Shown here in pieces: positions 24,721 through 37,224 of a stretch of 64,000 bases of DNA; within the stretch, counting starts at the first letter, position 1; every line of letters begins with the position of its first letter. The notes under the pieces are model-generated. The model ran no database searches. It saw only the letters and a program-made list of their open reading frames with translations, and was not told where the DNA came from. The stretch lies in the NCBI GenBank assembly GCA_963723355.1, contig CAVRQQ010000012.1, positions 77,614 through 141,613 on the forward strand. Direction: 5' to 3'. A program made the translations under genes and the position numbers. This DNA comes from JAFDBW01 sp963723355. Lineage in GTDB: Bacteria; Desulfobacterota; Desulfuromonadia; Desulfuromonadales; BM103.

Positions 24721-25942
24721 GGTTTCCTATCAGGTCCCGGACGCGTTGTGAGACGTCCTGAACGCGTTTGATCAATTCGGCAGAGTCCGCGGCACCGAGT
24801 TCACGGCGGGCGGCAATGCATTCCATGTAGACCAGCTCGCTGAGAGCCTCCGAGAGCAGACGCAGCTTGTCGCCTTCCTCGAGACCGGCGAGGTTGGCAA
24901 GGATCCGGCCGCCATCAATCGAGCCGTCTTCCTTCAGTGCGGTCTGTCTGAACACGTACGAGAAAGGTTGCGGCAGGTCGCGCAGGAATCGCGAAATTTC
25001 CTCACGGAACCGGGGGTTCTTCGCCGAGACGACGCCGTGCATGGCCACCAGGACACCGTTGAAGATCTTGACCACTTCACCGAGGACCCCTTCGACGGCC
25101 ACAGTCGGAGCCTCTTCCATGGTCACCACGCCGCGTTCAACCAGTTGGCTGAGCAGTCTCAAAGCATCGAATTCACCGGACCCGGAACGACGCAACAGTT
25201 CGCTGACATCACCGACCCCCGACTGGACCAGGGCGACCATTCTCTGGGATATACTGTCGAGATCATTGGGAACCTTGCCGGTGGCTACCGGCATGGCATC
25301 AAGCGATTTGACCTTCTGAATATACAAGGCCCGTTCATCAACCCGTCGTAAACCTTCCATGATCAGATTCTGGGTGGTCATGGAAAGGCTGACGATCTGG
25401 TCTTCATCCGGCTTGACATTGGTGTAAACATAAGAGCCTTCATGGAAGGCGAACAGGTTGTAGGTAATCGTTTCCACCTGGTTTTTGGTCGCGGCCCAGA
25501 GGTCCTGGGAAGTGATGATCCCCTGGTCGGCCAGGATCTTGCCCAGGGGAATTTCACCGTTGGCAAACTGGCGGGCGCCCTGCAGGATCTCCCGGTCGAA
25601 TTTACCGAGGCTGTAAAGTATTTCGCCTATCTCCTCTTCCGGAAAGGTGCTTGTGGCATAGACGATCTCGCCATTCTGGAAATAAAGCTCTTTGCTGCCT
25701 CCGGGCAGGGTGAACTGCAGCAATCCGGACTTGCGGAACATGTTGAAAAACGAGAGCAGGTCGACAATCCCGATGTCCCCGACCAGACCGGTCATCAGCA
25801 CCTTGTCGGCATTTGCCGCAGACTCCAGCAACAGATGCTGAACGGAACAGGATGACAACCTCAACGGCTGGTCTCCCATCAATTTTAAAACATTCGACGG
25901 CAGTTGCAGCTTGCCACCTTTTTCGATCCTTACCTCGCTCAC
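24710..25942 (-). CDS. DUF4388/PATAN-domain protein
   Basis: About 410 residues from a GTG at 25940-25942, which lies 4 bases past the proS stop; a longer frame to 26011 would overlap proS. Residues 45-150 have the PATAN pattern (GDIGIVDLLSFFNMFRKSGL, KELYFQNGEIVYATSTFPEE). Such domains occur in delta-proteobacterial and cyanobacterial signalling proteins and often mediate protein contacts. The remaining 250 residues are helical with no motif I recognise. Its place between proS and pyrF gives no functional clue. Confidence 0.8.
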   Translation of the reverse strand: MSEVRIEKGGKLQLPSNVLKLMGDQPLRLSSCSVQHLLLESAANADKVLMTGLVGDIGIVDLLSFFNMFRKSGLLQFTLPGGSKELYFQNGEIVYATSTFPEEEIGEILYSLGKFDREILQGARQFANGEIPLGKILADQGIITSQDLWAATKNQVETITYNLFAFHEGSYVYTNVKPDEDQIVSLSMTTQNLIMEGLRRVDERALYIQKVKSLDAMPVATGKVPNDLDSISQRMVALVQSGVGDVSELLRRSGSGEFDALRLLSQLVERGVVTMEEAPTVAVEGVLGEVVKIFNGVLVAMHGVVSAKNPRFREEISRFLRDLPQPFSYVFRQTALKEDGSIDGGRILANLAGLEEGDKLRLLSEALSELVYMECIAARRELGAADSAELIKRVQDVSQRVRDLIGNRDE

Positions 25943-25946
25943 GTTT

Positions 25947-27674
<1,728 letters not shown>

Positions 27675-27775
27675 CGGTAAACCTCTGAATAAGATGATAA
27701 CCCTCTTACAGATTGATTAAAGAGGGCCTTTGAAATTAGCTTATTTCCAGGGGGATTGCAAGGAGTGATGCGGGC

Positions 27776-28840
27776 TCAGGGCCTACGATCTTCGGCCAGG
27801 GATAAAGCTTCTTCAACGAGGGCATCGGCAAGCTCTGACTGTGGCACCTTGCGCACCACTTCACCTTTGCGAAACAACAGGCCCTGCCCCTTGCCTCCGG
27901 CGATGCCGAGGTCTGCCTCGCGTGCTTCGCCAGGACCATTGACGACACAGCCCATGACGGCGATCGATATGCAGACCGGCAGGTCGTGCAAGCGCTGCTC
28001 GACCTCCTCGGCAATCTTTATCAGGTTTATTTCGCAACGGCCACAGGTCGGACAACTGATAAAGACCGGGCCGCGTTCGCGCAGCGCGAGACTTTTCAGG
28101 ATCTCCCAGCCGACCCGCACCTCTTCGACGGGGTCGCCGGTGAGCGAAACCCGCAGCGTGTCACCGATTCCATCGTAGAGTAGCGCTCCGAGGCCCACGG
28201 CGCTCTTGATCGTGCCGCTCCAGGTCGTGCCGGCCTCGGTGATCCCGATGTGCATCGGGTAATCGACCTGATCGGCGAGCAGGCGGTAGGCCGCGACGGT
28301 GCGCTGTACATCAGAGGCCTTGAGGCTGACCTTGATCTCGCGGTAATTTAAATCTTCCAGGATGCGGATGTGGGAGAGCGCGCTGTCCACCATCGCTTCG
28401 GCGGTGGGGTGACCGTACTTTTCCAGGAGCTCTTTTTCCAGGGAGCCGGCATTCACACCGATACGGATCGGCACAGCGCGTTCGGCACAGGCCTTGACGA
28501 CCTCTTCAACTTTCCAGCGCTCACCGATATTGCCGGGATTGAGCCGCAAACCGGCAACCCCCGCGTCGAGTGACATCAGCGCCAGGCGATAATCGAAATG
28601 GATGTCGGCGACCATCGGCAGCCGGCTCTGCGTGCAAATCTTCTTCAAGGCCTCCGCTGCCGCCTGATCGGGCACAGCACAACGCACGATTTCACAACCG
28701 GCCTGAGCCAATGCCTCAATCTGTGCGCAGGTTGCGGCAACATCGCGGGTATCGGTATTGCACATCGACTGCACCGAGATCGGAGCGTCACCGCCAACCG
28801 CCACATTGCCGACCTGGATTTTGCGTGTCCGACGTCTCAA
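27776..28840 (-). CDS. ispG: 4-hydroxy-3-methylbut-2-enyl diphosphate synthase (GcpE)
   Basis: Iron-sulfur enzyme of the MEP isoprenoid pathway, which converts MEcPP to HMBPP; 354 residues. The N terminus reads RRRTRKIQVGNVAVGGDAPI and SVQSMCNTDTRDV. The cluster ligands are the two Cys of SCPTCGRCE (at about 265) and the Cys of MGCVVNGPGEAREADLGIAG. The usual upstream partner rseP is absent; the next gene upstream is the divergent sel locus. It is probably co-transcribed with proS. Confidence 0.97.
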   Translation of the reverse strand: MRRRTRKIQVGNVAVGGDAPISVQSMCNTDTRDVAATCAQIEALAQAGCEIVRCAVPDQAAAEALKKICTQSRLPMVADIHFDYRLALMSLDAGVAGLRLNPGNIGERWKVEEVVKACAERAVPIRIGVNAGSLEKELLEKYGHPTAEAMVDSALSHIRILEDLNYREIKVSLKASDVQRTVAAYRLLADQVDYPMHIGITEAGTTWSGTIKSAVGLGALLYDGIGDTLRVSLTGDPVEEVRVGWEILKSLALRERGPVFISCPTCGRCEINLIKIAEEVEQRLHDLPVCISIAVMGCVVNGPGEAREADLGIAGGKGQGLLFRKGEVVRKVPQSELADALVEEALSLAEDRRP

Positions 28841-28885
28841 ATGGCCACCCTAAAGGACGAAACAAATCCTGGAAAACAATTAACG

Positions 28886-28981
28886 CAAAGAAGAGCAATG
28901 AAAGGCAAAGGAAAGTCGCAAAGCGATCAAAACCTTTTAAAGTTGGTTCTCTTAGCGTCCTTTGCGTCTTTGCGTTAAAAC
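28886..28981. repeat. inverted repeat of the AACGCAAAG type
   Basis: TTAACGCAAAG at about 28881-28891 is mirrored by CTTTGCGTCTTTGCGTTAA at about 28962-28980, enclosing about 70 bases. The same words flank the selA-selB gap. It lies between the divergent genes ispG and yedF. No promoter stands out in the remainder of this gap. Confidence 0.6.
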
Positions 28982-29107
28982 AGGATACAGTTGCACGTAA
29001 AGATTTTCGAGTTTACGGACGGATCTCACTGCATGTCAAGCAGAGCCTGCTTGCCAATATGAAGATTTCCATATATAGTGTGGCAAATCTTTAATCTGAG
29101 GAATTTT

Positions 29108-29697
29108 ATGAAGACCATCGACTGTCGCGGCCAGCAGTGTCCGCAGCCGGTTATCCAGACCCGCAAGCTGATGCTGGAAGAGCCCGGCAGCGTATTGGAG
29201 GTTCTGGTTGACGACCAGGCCTGCCAGGACAATGTTTCGCGCCTGGCAACGACCATGGGGTACAGTATCAAGGTTGAAAAATCAGGGGCAGCGACCCGGC
29301 TCGAACTGAGCCCGGGGAAGAAGCCGGAACAGAGCCAGACTAGCCGCACCTGCGACCGGGCCGAGGATTATCTTCATCGGTTCTGACCAGATGGGGTCCG
29401 GCGACCCCGAAGCTCGGCCAGGATCCTGATGAAAAACTTCATCTTCACCCTGACCGAAGCGGATCATCGTCCCCGATGCCATTTACCTTGTCAACAGCGG
29501 TGTCAGGCTGACAATCGTCTGGCTCCGATGTCCTCGAGCCACTGGAAGAACTTGCCAATCGCGGTGTCGACATCGCATCATGCGGTCTTTGCCTGGAGTT
29601 TTTTGACGCCAAGGACTCGCTGGCCGTCGGCAGGATCTCAAACATGCTGGAGCTGGTGAACGCCCTGGAAGGGGCTGGCAGCATCGTTCGCTTGTAA
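29108..29697 (+). CDS. yedF: selenium-metabolism protein YedF (about five frameshifts)
   Basis: Two-domain protein linked to selenium use: an N-terminal TusA-like domain (MKTIDCRGQQCPQPVIQTRK, with the CP motif) and a C-terminal DsrE-like domain (IIFIGSDQMGSGDPE, LMKNFIFTLTEADHRP, AIYLVNSGVRLT, ASCGLCLEFFDAKDSLAVGR). The second half is spread over all three frames. Removing one base at each of about 29366, 29412, 29421, 29471-29474 and 29520 gives a continuous protein of about 195 residues. This is either a local cluster of sequence errors or a recent pseudogene. It sits 7 bases before tRNA-Sec, which supports a role with the sel genes. Confidence 0.8.
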
Positions 29698-29704
29698 TTT
29701 ATAA

Positions 29705-29800
29705 GGGAGTAGTTCGTAGCCTGGTGGCGCGCTCGGTCTTCAAAACCGATGGGGGGCGTATCCCGTCCCTGGTGGGTTCGATTCCCATCTACTCCCGCCA
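29705..29800 (+). tRNA. selC: tRNA-Sec (anticodon TCA)
   Basis: 96 nt including GCCA. It has the 8-bp acceptor stem special to Sec tRNAs (GGGAGTAG / CTACTCCC), the anticodon loop CTTCAAA, a long variable arm (about 29750-29771) and T arm GGTGGGTTCGATTCCCATC. It reads UGA as selenocysteine. It sits directly upstream of a gene that needs it. Confidence 0.98.
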
Positions 29801-29828
29801 ATTATTAAAAGCAGGATGAAACAGACTT

Positions 29829-30101
29829 ATGCTCAACCCGAAACAACATAAAGCCTACTGCGATTTCTATGACTCTGTCCGTAACACGGAGCATCTCGAT
29901 CCCCGCACTGTCGCCATGATAGGACTGGCAGCAGCCATGGCCCGGGAGTGCCAGCCATGAATCGAGCACTACCTTGGCGTGGCCAGGGAACAAAAAATTA
30001 CAGACCAAGAAATCGGCGCCATCCAGGGGATCGTCATGGCTGTCTCGGCCGGCAAGATCAACGCCCTGATGCGCGAATTCACCTCTCCCTCGCGGGACTG
30101 A
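29829..30101 (+). CDS. CMD/AhpD-like selenoprotein with a CxxU redox motif
   Basis: 90 codons with an in-frame TGA at 29958-29960 (codon 44) read as selenocysteine. Upstream of it is AMIGLAAAMARECQP and downstream IEHYLGVAREQKITDQEIGA in the same frame, then IQGIVMAVSAGKINALMREF. This is the carboxymuconolactone decarboxylase/AhpD fold, where the active site is normally CxxC before a conserved His; here it is C-Q-P-U followed by IEH. Read as stop, the gene would give a 43-residue fragment without the active site. A SECIS-like hairpin follows the TGA. It sits between tRNA-Sec and selA, a strong contextual clue. The likely role is thiol-dependent redox or peroxide handling; the substrate is unknown. 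Confidence 0.88.
29972..29988 (+). promoter_or_regulatory. SECIS element of the CMD-like selenoprotein
   Basis: CCTTGGC pairs with GCCAGGG around a GTG loop. The loop begins 18 bases after the Sec TGA, inside the window in which bacterial SECIS elements contact SelB. This is a structural inference only. Confidence 0.7.
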
Positions 30102-30146
30102 TCCATACCCTGAAATTTCCTGCTGTAATCTCTTCGGAGGTGCTTC

Positions 30147-31547
<1,401 letters not shown>

Positions 31548-31559
31548 TGGACACGACCT

Positions 31560-31848
31560 TTTAACGCAAAGACGCAGAGGAAAAAACGCTGCGAAACCCT
31601 TAATTATTTGGATTTTAAAACCAAAACAAAGGCTCGCCACAAAGGCACCAGGACACGAAGCAATAACTGCTAAAATGCTGCAAACGGTAGGCATGTCTTG
31701 CGTGTCGAATAGACTGAACCCGAAAGCAGGGACGTTTTGGTGCCTTCGTGTCACCGTGGCAAACATCATCTTTTAATTGCTATACGGCCGAATAATTTTT
31801 GATTTTAAACAATATTTTTTCATTCTTTGCGCCTTTGCGTTAAACGCT
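31560..31848. repeat. nested inverted repeats between selA and selB
   Basis: The outer pair is TTTTAACGCAAAGACGCAGAGG (31559-31580) against TCTTTGCGCCTTTGCGTTAAA (31825-31845). The inner pair is GGCACCAGGACACGAAG (31646-31662) against TTGGTGCCTTCGTGTC (31737-31752). No gene is seen in the 323-base gap. The inner words recur at about 49631-49655 and the outer ones at 28881-28980. Confidence 0.7.
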
Positions 31849-31870
31849 TTTTGAACTTAACAGGTATAAC

Positions 31871-33801
31871 ATGAGCAACTCAAATCGCTATCACATCATC
31901 GGCACAGCCGGACACGTCGACCACGGCAAGACGGTCCTGATCAACAAGCTCACCGGCATCAACACCGACCGCCTCAAGGAAGAGCAGGAGCGCGGTATTT
32001 CGATTGACCTGGGGTTTGCGCCTTTCAAGCTGGCCGACGGCAGCATGGTCGGCGTGGTCGACGTACCGGGCCATGAAAAGTTCATCCATAACATGCTTGC
32101 CGGTATCGGCGGCATCGACCTGGTCCTGCTGGTCGTCGATGTCAACGAAGGGGTCATGCCGCAGACCCGGGAACATCTGCAGATCCTGCAATTGCTGCAA
32201 ATCCCGCGCGGCATCCTGGTTCTGACCAAGTGTGACCTGGCCGAAGAAGACTGGATCGATATCGTCGAAGAGGAGGTCCGCGAGACGCTGGCCGGAACTT
32301 TTCTTGAAAAGGCACCCTGCTGCCGCGTTTCGGCGATCAAGGGTGACGGGATCGACAACCTGCAGCAGACCATCCAGGAAATTCTCAAAGAGCTGCCGCC
32401 GCGCGACGAAGACGGGCCGACCCGCCTGCCGATCGACCGGCACTTCACGATCAGCGGGTTCGGTACGGTGGTCACCGGCACCCTGCTGTCGGGCCGCGTC
32501 AAGGTCGGCGACACCGTCGAAGTCATGCCCCCCGGTGAGACAGTGCGTGTGCGCGAAGTCCAGGTCCACGGCGAAAAAGCCGAGGTCGCCAGGGCGGGAC
32601 AACGGGTCGCGCTCAACCTGGCCGGCCTGGAGACGAAGCGACCTGGTCCGCGGTGCGGTTGTCGCCACGCCGGGCTTCTTCACCATGACGGAACGTTTCG
32701 ACGCCCGGATCAACCTGCTCGCAGAAGCTCCTCGCCCGCTCAAGTTCCGCGATCCGGTCCACCTGCACATGGGGACCGCCAAGGTGACCGCCAGGATCGC
32801 CCTGCTCGACCGTGACGAAATGAAGCCGGGCGAAAGCGTGCTGGCGCAGGTTCACCTCGACAGCCCGCTGGTCGCCCATCGCCAGGACCGCTTCATTATC
32901 CGCTCCTATTCGCCGATGACCACGATTGGCGGCGGCCAGATCATTGATCCGGCCCCGAAAAAGCACAAACGTTTCCGCGACGATGTCATGCAGGCGCTGA
33001 AAGAGCTCGAATCGGGTGAAGGCTCGTTTATCGTCCAGAAGCTTGCCGAACTTGGCTGCGTCAAGCTCAAGGAACTGGAGCAGGCATCCGGTCTCGGCCG
33101 CGACCGCATCTCCACTCTCCTTGACAGCCTCGCCGCGGCCGACCAGGTCCGTCGGATCGGCGACCAATGGGTGACATCGGAAACCGCCCGGGCCTGGCAA
33201 CGGGTCCTGGTTGACGCAGTGGACAATCATCATCGCGACTACGCCCTGCAGCCCGGCATGCCGCACGCAACCCTGAAAGCTGCGCTGCCGACCAAGGTCG
33301 CACCGAAAGCCTTCGAGGAACTCCTGGCAGAGTTGGTTACAGATGGCCAGCTGGCCCAGCGGGAGGAATGGATCGCGCGGCGTGATTTCTCCCCCAAGCC
33401 GACGGATATCCAGGAGCAGCTCCTGAAAAACCTGGAAAAGGTCTACCGGGACGCAGGAGTGGAAGCAAAGGGCCGGGTCGATATGCTGGCCCTGGCCAGG
33501 ACACCCGAGAACCAGGTCGACTCACTGCTCGCGTTCCTCTTCGCCAACGGCACGCTGGTGCGCCTCAACGAAGATTCGTTCATGCACAAAGAGGCCTACC
33601 AGAAGGCGTTGCACGCCCTCAAGGAGCACTTTGCCGGCAAAGCAGACCCTGACCCTGGCCGAATTCCGCGACCGGATCGGCAGCGCCCGCAAGCAGACCC
33701 AGGCGATCCTGGAACTTTTCGACAGCCTGAAGTACACCATGCGCAAAGGCGATGAACGGGTTGCCTGGCAATTACCAAACCACGGGACGCGGGACGAGTG
33801 A
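31871..33801 (+). CDS. selB: selenocysteine-specific elongation factor SelB (two frameshifts)
   Basis: GTPase that delivers Sec-tRNA to UGA codons marked by a SECIS hairpin. G motifs: GTAGHVDHGKT, DVPGHEKFIHNM and TKCDL. Domains 2 and 3 follow (HFTISGFGTVVTGTLLSGRV), then C-terminal winged-helix repeats that bind SECIS RNA (about 33000-33800). The frame shifts at about 32636 (LAGLET to SDLVRGAVVATPG) and at 33639-33641 (HFAGK to QTLTLAEFRDRIGSARKQT); one extra A at each explains it. Repaired length is about 642 residues, normal for SelB. The local Sec-containing genes imply that the real gene is functional. Confidence 0.93.
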
Positions 33802-33870
33802 CGAGGAACGAGGGGTAGCTTTTTGCGCTCCGCGTCCCGCGTTCCTCGTCCCGTTATTGGAGCGAATCAA

Positions 33871-34902
33871 ATGAGCGTAAAGCTGTCACACCTGTCCAAA
33901 ACCAGCGGTTGAGCCGCCAAGATGGCCCCCGGGCCATTGGCGCAGGTGCTGCGCCAGCTGCCGACCGTTGAGGACCCGAACCTCCTGACCGCCGCGATCC
34001 CCTTCGCCGACGCCGGGGTGTACAAGATTGCCGAGGACTGCGCCCTGGTGCAGTCGGTGGATTTCTTTACGCCGATTGTCGATGATCCGCGCACCTATGG
34101 CCGGATCGCCGCGGCCAACGCGCTCTCCGACATCTATGCCATGGGCGGCAGGCCGCTGACGGTCATGAACCTGGTCGGCTTTCCCGCCTGCCTGGAGCAT
34201 GATGTGCTGGTCGAAATCCTCAAGGGTGGCGCCGAAAAGGTTCAGGAAGCCGGTGCGGTGATTGTCGGCGGTCACACCGTTGAAGATGACGAGCCGAAAT
34301 ACGGCCTCGCCGTGACCGGCCTGGTCGACCCGGCCAAACTGGTCACCACGGCCGGCGCTCAACCGGGTGACGTGCTGGTCCTGACCAAACCGCTTGGCAC
34401 CGGCATCCTGGCAACCGCGCTGAAAGGTGAAGTGATCAAGGAAGAGCAGATGGCGGATGCCATCCGCAACATGGAAATGCTGAACAAAACAGCCTCGGAG
34501 ATCATGCTGCAGGTCGGCGTCAACGCCTGCACCGACATCACCGGTTTCGGCCTGCTCGGCCATGCCCTGGAACTCGCCGAGGCCAGCAAGGTCGGTATCG
34601 AAATCGATGCGTCGGCCCTGCACATCTATCCGCAGGTCATGGAACTGGCCGCGATCGGCCTGGTCCCGGTGGGCAGCTACCGCAACCGCGAGCACTACCT
34701 GCCGAACGTCATCAATCGCGAACAGCTTGCCCCGGAGATCGTCGATATTCTTGCCGATCCGCAGACCTCAGGGGGGTTATTGATTGTGGTACCGGCAGAG
34801 AAATCAAAGCAACTGACCAAGCAACTCAAAGCGGGCGGTTGCGACGCTTTCGAGATTGGCCGTGTGACTTCGGATCATCCTGGCAAGATGATTGTCAAAT
34901 AA
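33871..34902 (+). CDS. selD: selenophosphate synthetase, itself a selenoprotein
   Basis: Makes selenophosphate from selenide and ATP, 343 residues. The start is ATG 33871, not the later in-frame ATG at 33922: codon 14 is TGA (33910-33912) in the sequence KTSG-U-AAKMAPGP, where the catalytic Cys/Sec of SelD lies before AAK. Downstream motifs GHTVEDDEPKYGLAVTGLVD and ITGFGLLGHALELAEASKVG are standard. A long hairpin just after the TGA fits a SECIS. The preceding 69 bases (33802-33870) include a short inverted repeat made from GGGACGAG words. Confidence 0.96.
33916..33941 (+). promoter_or_regulatory. SECIS element of selD
   Basis: GCCA-AG-ATGGCC pairs with GGCCAT-TGGC around a CCCG loop, with a two-base bulge. 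The loop begins about 15 bases after the Sec TGA. Confidence 0.65.
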
Positions 34903-34953
34903 CAGCTCCTAAAAATCTGCTTCGTAACGACACCCGCAAATGTTCTGTTATTC

Positions 34954-34983
34954 TTGAGTCAGTTTTAGACCAACCAGTATTAG
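34954..34983 (+). promoter_or_regulatory. possible promoter of the sucrose operon
   Basis: TTGAGT (34954-34959) and TATTAG (34978-34983) are 18 bases apart, about 70 bases before the sps start. The match is moderate. Confidence 0.3.
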
Positions 34984-35055
34984 CCGCATGACCAAGTCAT
35001 CTTAAAGTCATTTTGTATTTTCTGAATCGATCTTAAAAACAGAGAAGGGAATTAA

Positions 35056-37224
35056 ATGACTCAAAAAACAGGCGGACTCTACATCGCCCTGTTAAGCATT
35101 CACGGTTTGATTCGTTGGCACAATCTCGAACTGGGCCGCGATGCAGATACCGGCGGACAAACGCTCTACGTGGTAGAGCTTGCCCAGGCGCTAGCCAAGC
35201 AACCCGGTATCGGTAAAGTTGATCTGATCACGCAGCGGGTGACGGATAAAAACCTCTCGGCTGACTATGCGAAGCCGATAGAAAGCCTCGCCGACAATCT
35301 TCGCATCATACGGATTGAGGCCGGTCCGGAGGAGTACCTGGCCAAGGAAGACCTCTGGGATCATCTCGATTTTTTCACCGACAACCTGGCCAGCTTTTTT
35401 CGAGACAGCAACTCTTTTCCAGACATTATTCACAGCCATTACGCCGACGCTGGTTACGTCGGCTCACACCTGGCCAACCTGCTGGGTATTCCGCTGATCC
35501 ATACCGGCCATTCCCTCGGTCGCGTCAAGCGCAGCCGTCTCATGGCTAGCGGACTGAACGCACAGGAGATCGAAAAACGCTTCAATATGAGTCGACGGAT
35601 TGAAGCAGAAGAACAGACCCTGGCAACCGCAGAACGGGTGATTACCAGCACTCACCAGGAAATTGCCGAGCAGTATGAGCTTTATGACCACTATCAGCCT
35701 GATCAGATGCGTGTTGTCCCACCGGGAACGAATCTCAAGCAATTCACGCCGCCGAACGGTGACGAATTACAGACTCCCCTGTTCAAGGATTTGACCTGCC
35801 ACCTGAAAAATCCGGACAAGCCAATTGTGTTGGCCCTGTCACGACCGGACCGGCGTAAAAACATCAGTGCACTGATAGATGCTTTCGGCCAGTCCCCGCA
35901 ACTTCAGGAGTTGGCTAACCTGTTAATCATCGCCGGCAACCGTGACGACATCGACGATCTCGAAGAGGGCGCCCAAGAGGTCTTCCATGAACTGCTGGTC
36001 ACTATCGACCGCTACGATCTTTATGGCAAAGTGACCCTGCCGAAACATCATCAACGCGATCAGGTAGCGATGATTTATCGGATCACAGCGGCCTCCGGGG
36101 GCGTCTTCGTTAACCCGGCGCTCACGGAACCCTTTGGCTTGACCCTGATTGAAGCGGCCGCCTGCGGATTGCCGATTGTCGCCACAGAAGATGGTGGACC
36201 AAAGGATATCATTGACAACTGCAAAAACGGCTTTCTGATCGATCCTCTGGAACCGGGAACCATCACCGCTGCACTGTTAAAGCTGTTTGGCGACAGAGAC
36301 TTGTGGCAGCAATGTTCTGCCCAGGGGTTGCGCGGAGTACAAAAAAACTATTCCTGGGAGGCGCACGCAAAGCGCTATTGTAAAATCATCAAACCGGTCG
36401 CCGAACGTTCAGAGCAGTTGCTGCGCCAACCGGTCCGCCGTCGGACCGGTCTGTATCGCGATCGGGCAATTGTCAGCGATCTCGATCAGAACCTGATCGG
36501 TGACGATCGCTCCCTCAACGAACTGGTTGGACTCCTCCGACAAAAGCGCAAAAGCAGTTTTTTTATCATCGCCACCGGTCGGCGACTCGATTCGGCATTG
36601 AAACTGATGAAAAAACACCGCATCCCGGAGCCGGATGTGCTGATCAGCAGCAGCGGCACCGAGATCTATCGAGCCCCGGAACTGACCGCCGATACGGCCT
36701 GGGCCAGGCATATCGATTATCATTGGACGCCGCGAATCGTAAAGAAGCTGCTGACCGACTTTCCTGGCCTGAAGGCACAGCCCAACATCGAGCAGAGCCG
36801 CTTCAAACTGAGTTATTATATCGACCCGGAGCAGGCCGATGTTGAAGAGATCAAACAGTTGCTGCATCGCGAAGAGCAAGCAGTTTTTGTGCAGACTGCG
36901 TTTGGACAGTTTCTCGATATCCTGCCACTGCGCGCCTCCAAAGGGATGGCATTACGCTATGTCGTCGAGCAATTGCACATCCCGCTGGAAGCGGTCCTTG
37001 TCGCTGGCGGCTCAGGGGCCGACGAGGATATGATGCGCGGCAACACTCTGGCAGCAGTGGTTGCCAACCGTCATCATGAAGAGCTCTCGCAGCTGATCGA
37101 TATTGAGCGAATCTACTTTTCCCGGCAGCCGAATGCCGCTGGGATCCTCGAAGCGCTCGATTTTTACGATTTCTTCGGCAGCTGCAAAGATCCACGGGAA
37201 ACCGGACAGACCGATGACACATAG
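35056..37224 (+). CDS. sps: sucrose-phosphate synthase with C-terminal HAD domain
   Basis: Makes sucrose 6-phosphate from UDP-glucose (or another NDP-glucose) and fructose 6-phosphate; 722 residues. Residues 1-455 are a GT4 glycosyltransferase: N-terminal HNLELGRDADTGGQTLYVVE, the donor-site run EPFGLTLIEAAACGLPIVAT, and RPDRRKN. Residues 470-715 are an HAD domain like sucrose phosphatase (IVSDLDQNLIGDDRS, GSGADEDMMRGNT); its opening DLDQN differs from the DxDxT of true phosphatases, so this domain may be structural. AGAAGGGA precedes the ATG. It overlaps the phosphatase gene by 11 bases. Confidence 0.93.
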   Translation: MTQKTGGLYIALLSIHGLIRWHNLELGRDADTGGQTLYVVELAQALAKQPGIGKVDLITQRVTDKNLSADYAKPIESLADNLRIIRIEAGPEEYLAKEDLWDHLDFFTDNLASFFRDSNSFPDIIHSHYADAGYVGSHLANLLGIPLIHTGHSLGRVKRSRLMASGLNAQEIEKRFNMSRRIEAEEQTLATAERVITSTHQEIAEQYELYDHYQPDQMRVVPPGTNLKQFTPPNGDELQTPLFKDLTCHLKNPDKPIVLALSRPDRRKNISALIDAFGQSPQLQELANLLIIAGNRDDIDDLEEGAQEVFHELLVTIDRYDLYGKVTLPKHHQRDQVAMIYRITAASGGVFVNPALTEPFGLTLIEAAACGLPIVATEDGGPKDIIDNCKNGFLIDPLEPGTITAALLKLFGDRDLWQQCSAQGLRGVQKNYSWEAHAKRYCKIIKPVAERSEQLLRQPVRRRTGLYRDRAIVSDLDQNLIGDDRSLNELVGLLRQKRKSSFFIIATGRRLDSALKLMKKHRIPEPDVLISSSGTEIYRAPELTADTAWARHIDYHWTPRIVKKLLTDFPGLKAQPNIEQSRFKLSYYIDPEQADVEEIKQLLHREEQAVFVQTAFGQFLDILPLRASKGMALRYVVEQLHIPLEAVLVAGGSGADEDMMRGNTLAAVVANRHHEELSQLIDIERIYFSRQPNAAGILEALDFYDFFGSCKDPRETGQTDDT

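Noticed and set aside
31871..33801. Programmed frameshifting in selB
   Set aside because: No slippery heptamer with pseudoknot, two separate sites, and the same +1 pattern occurs in unrelated genes.
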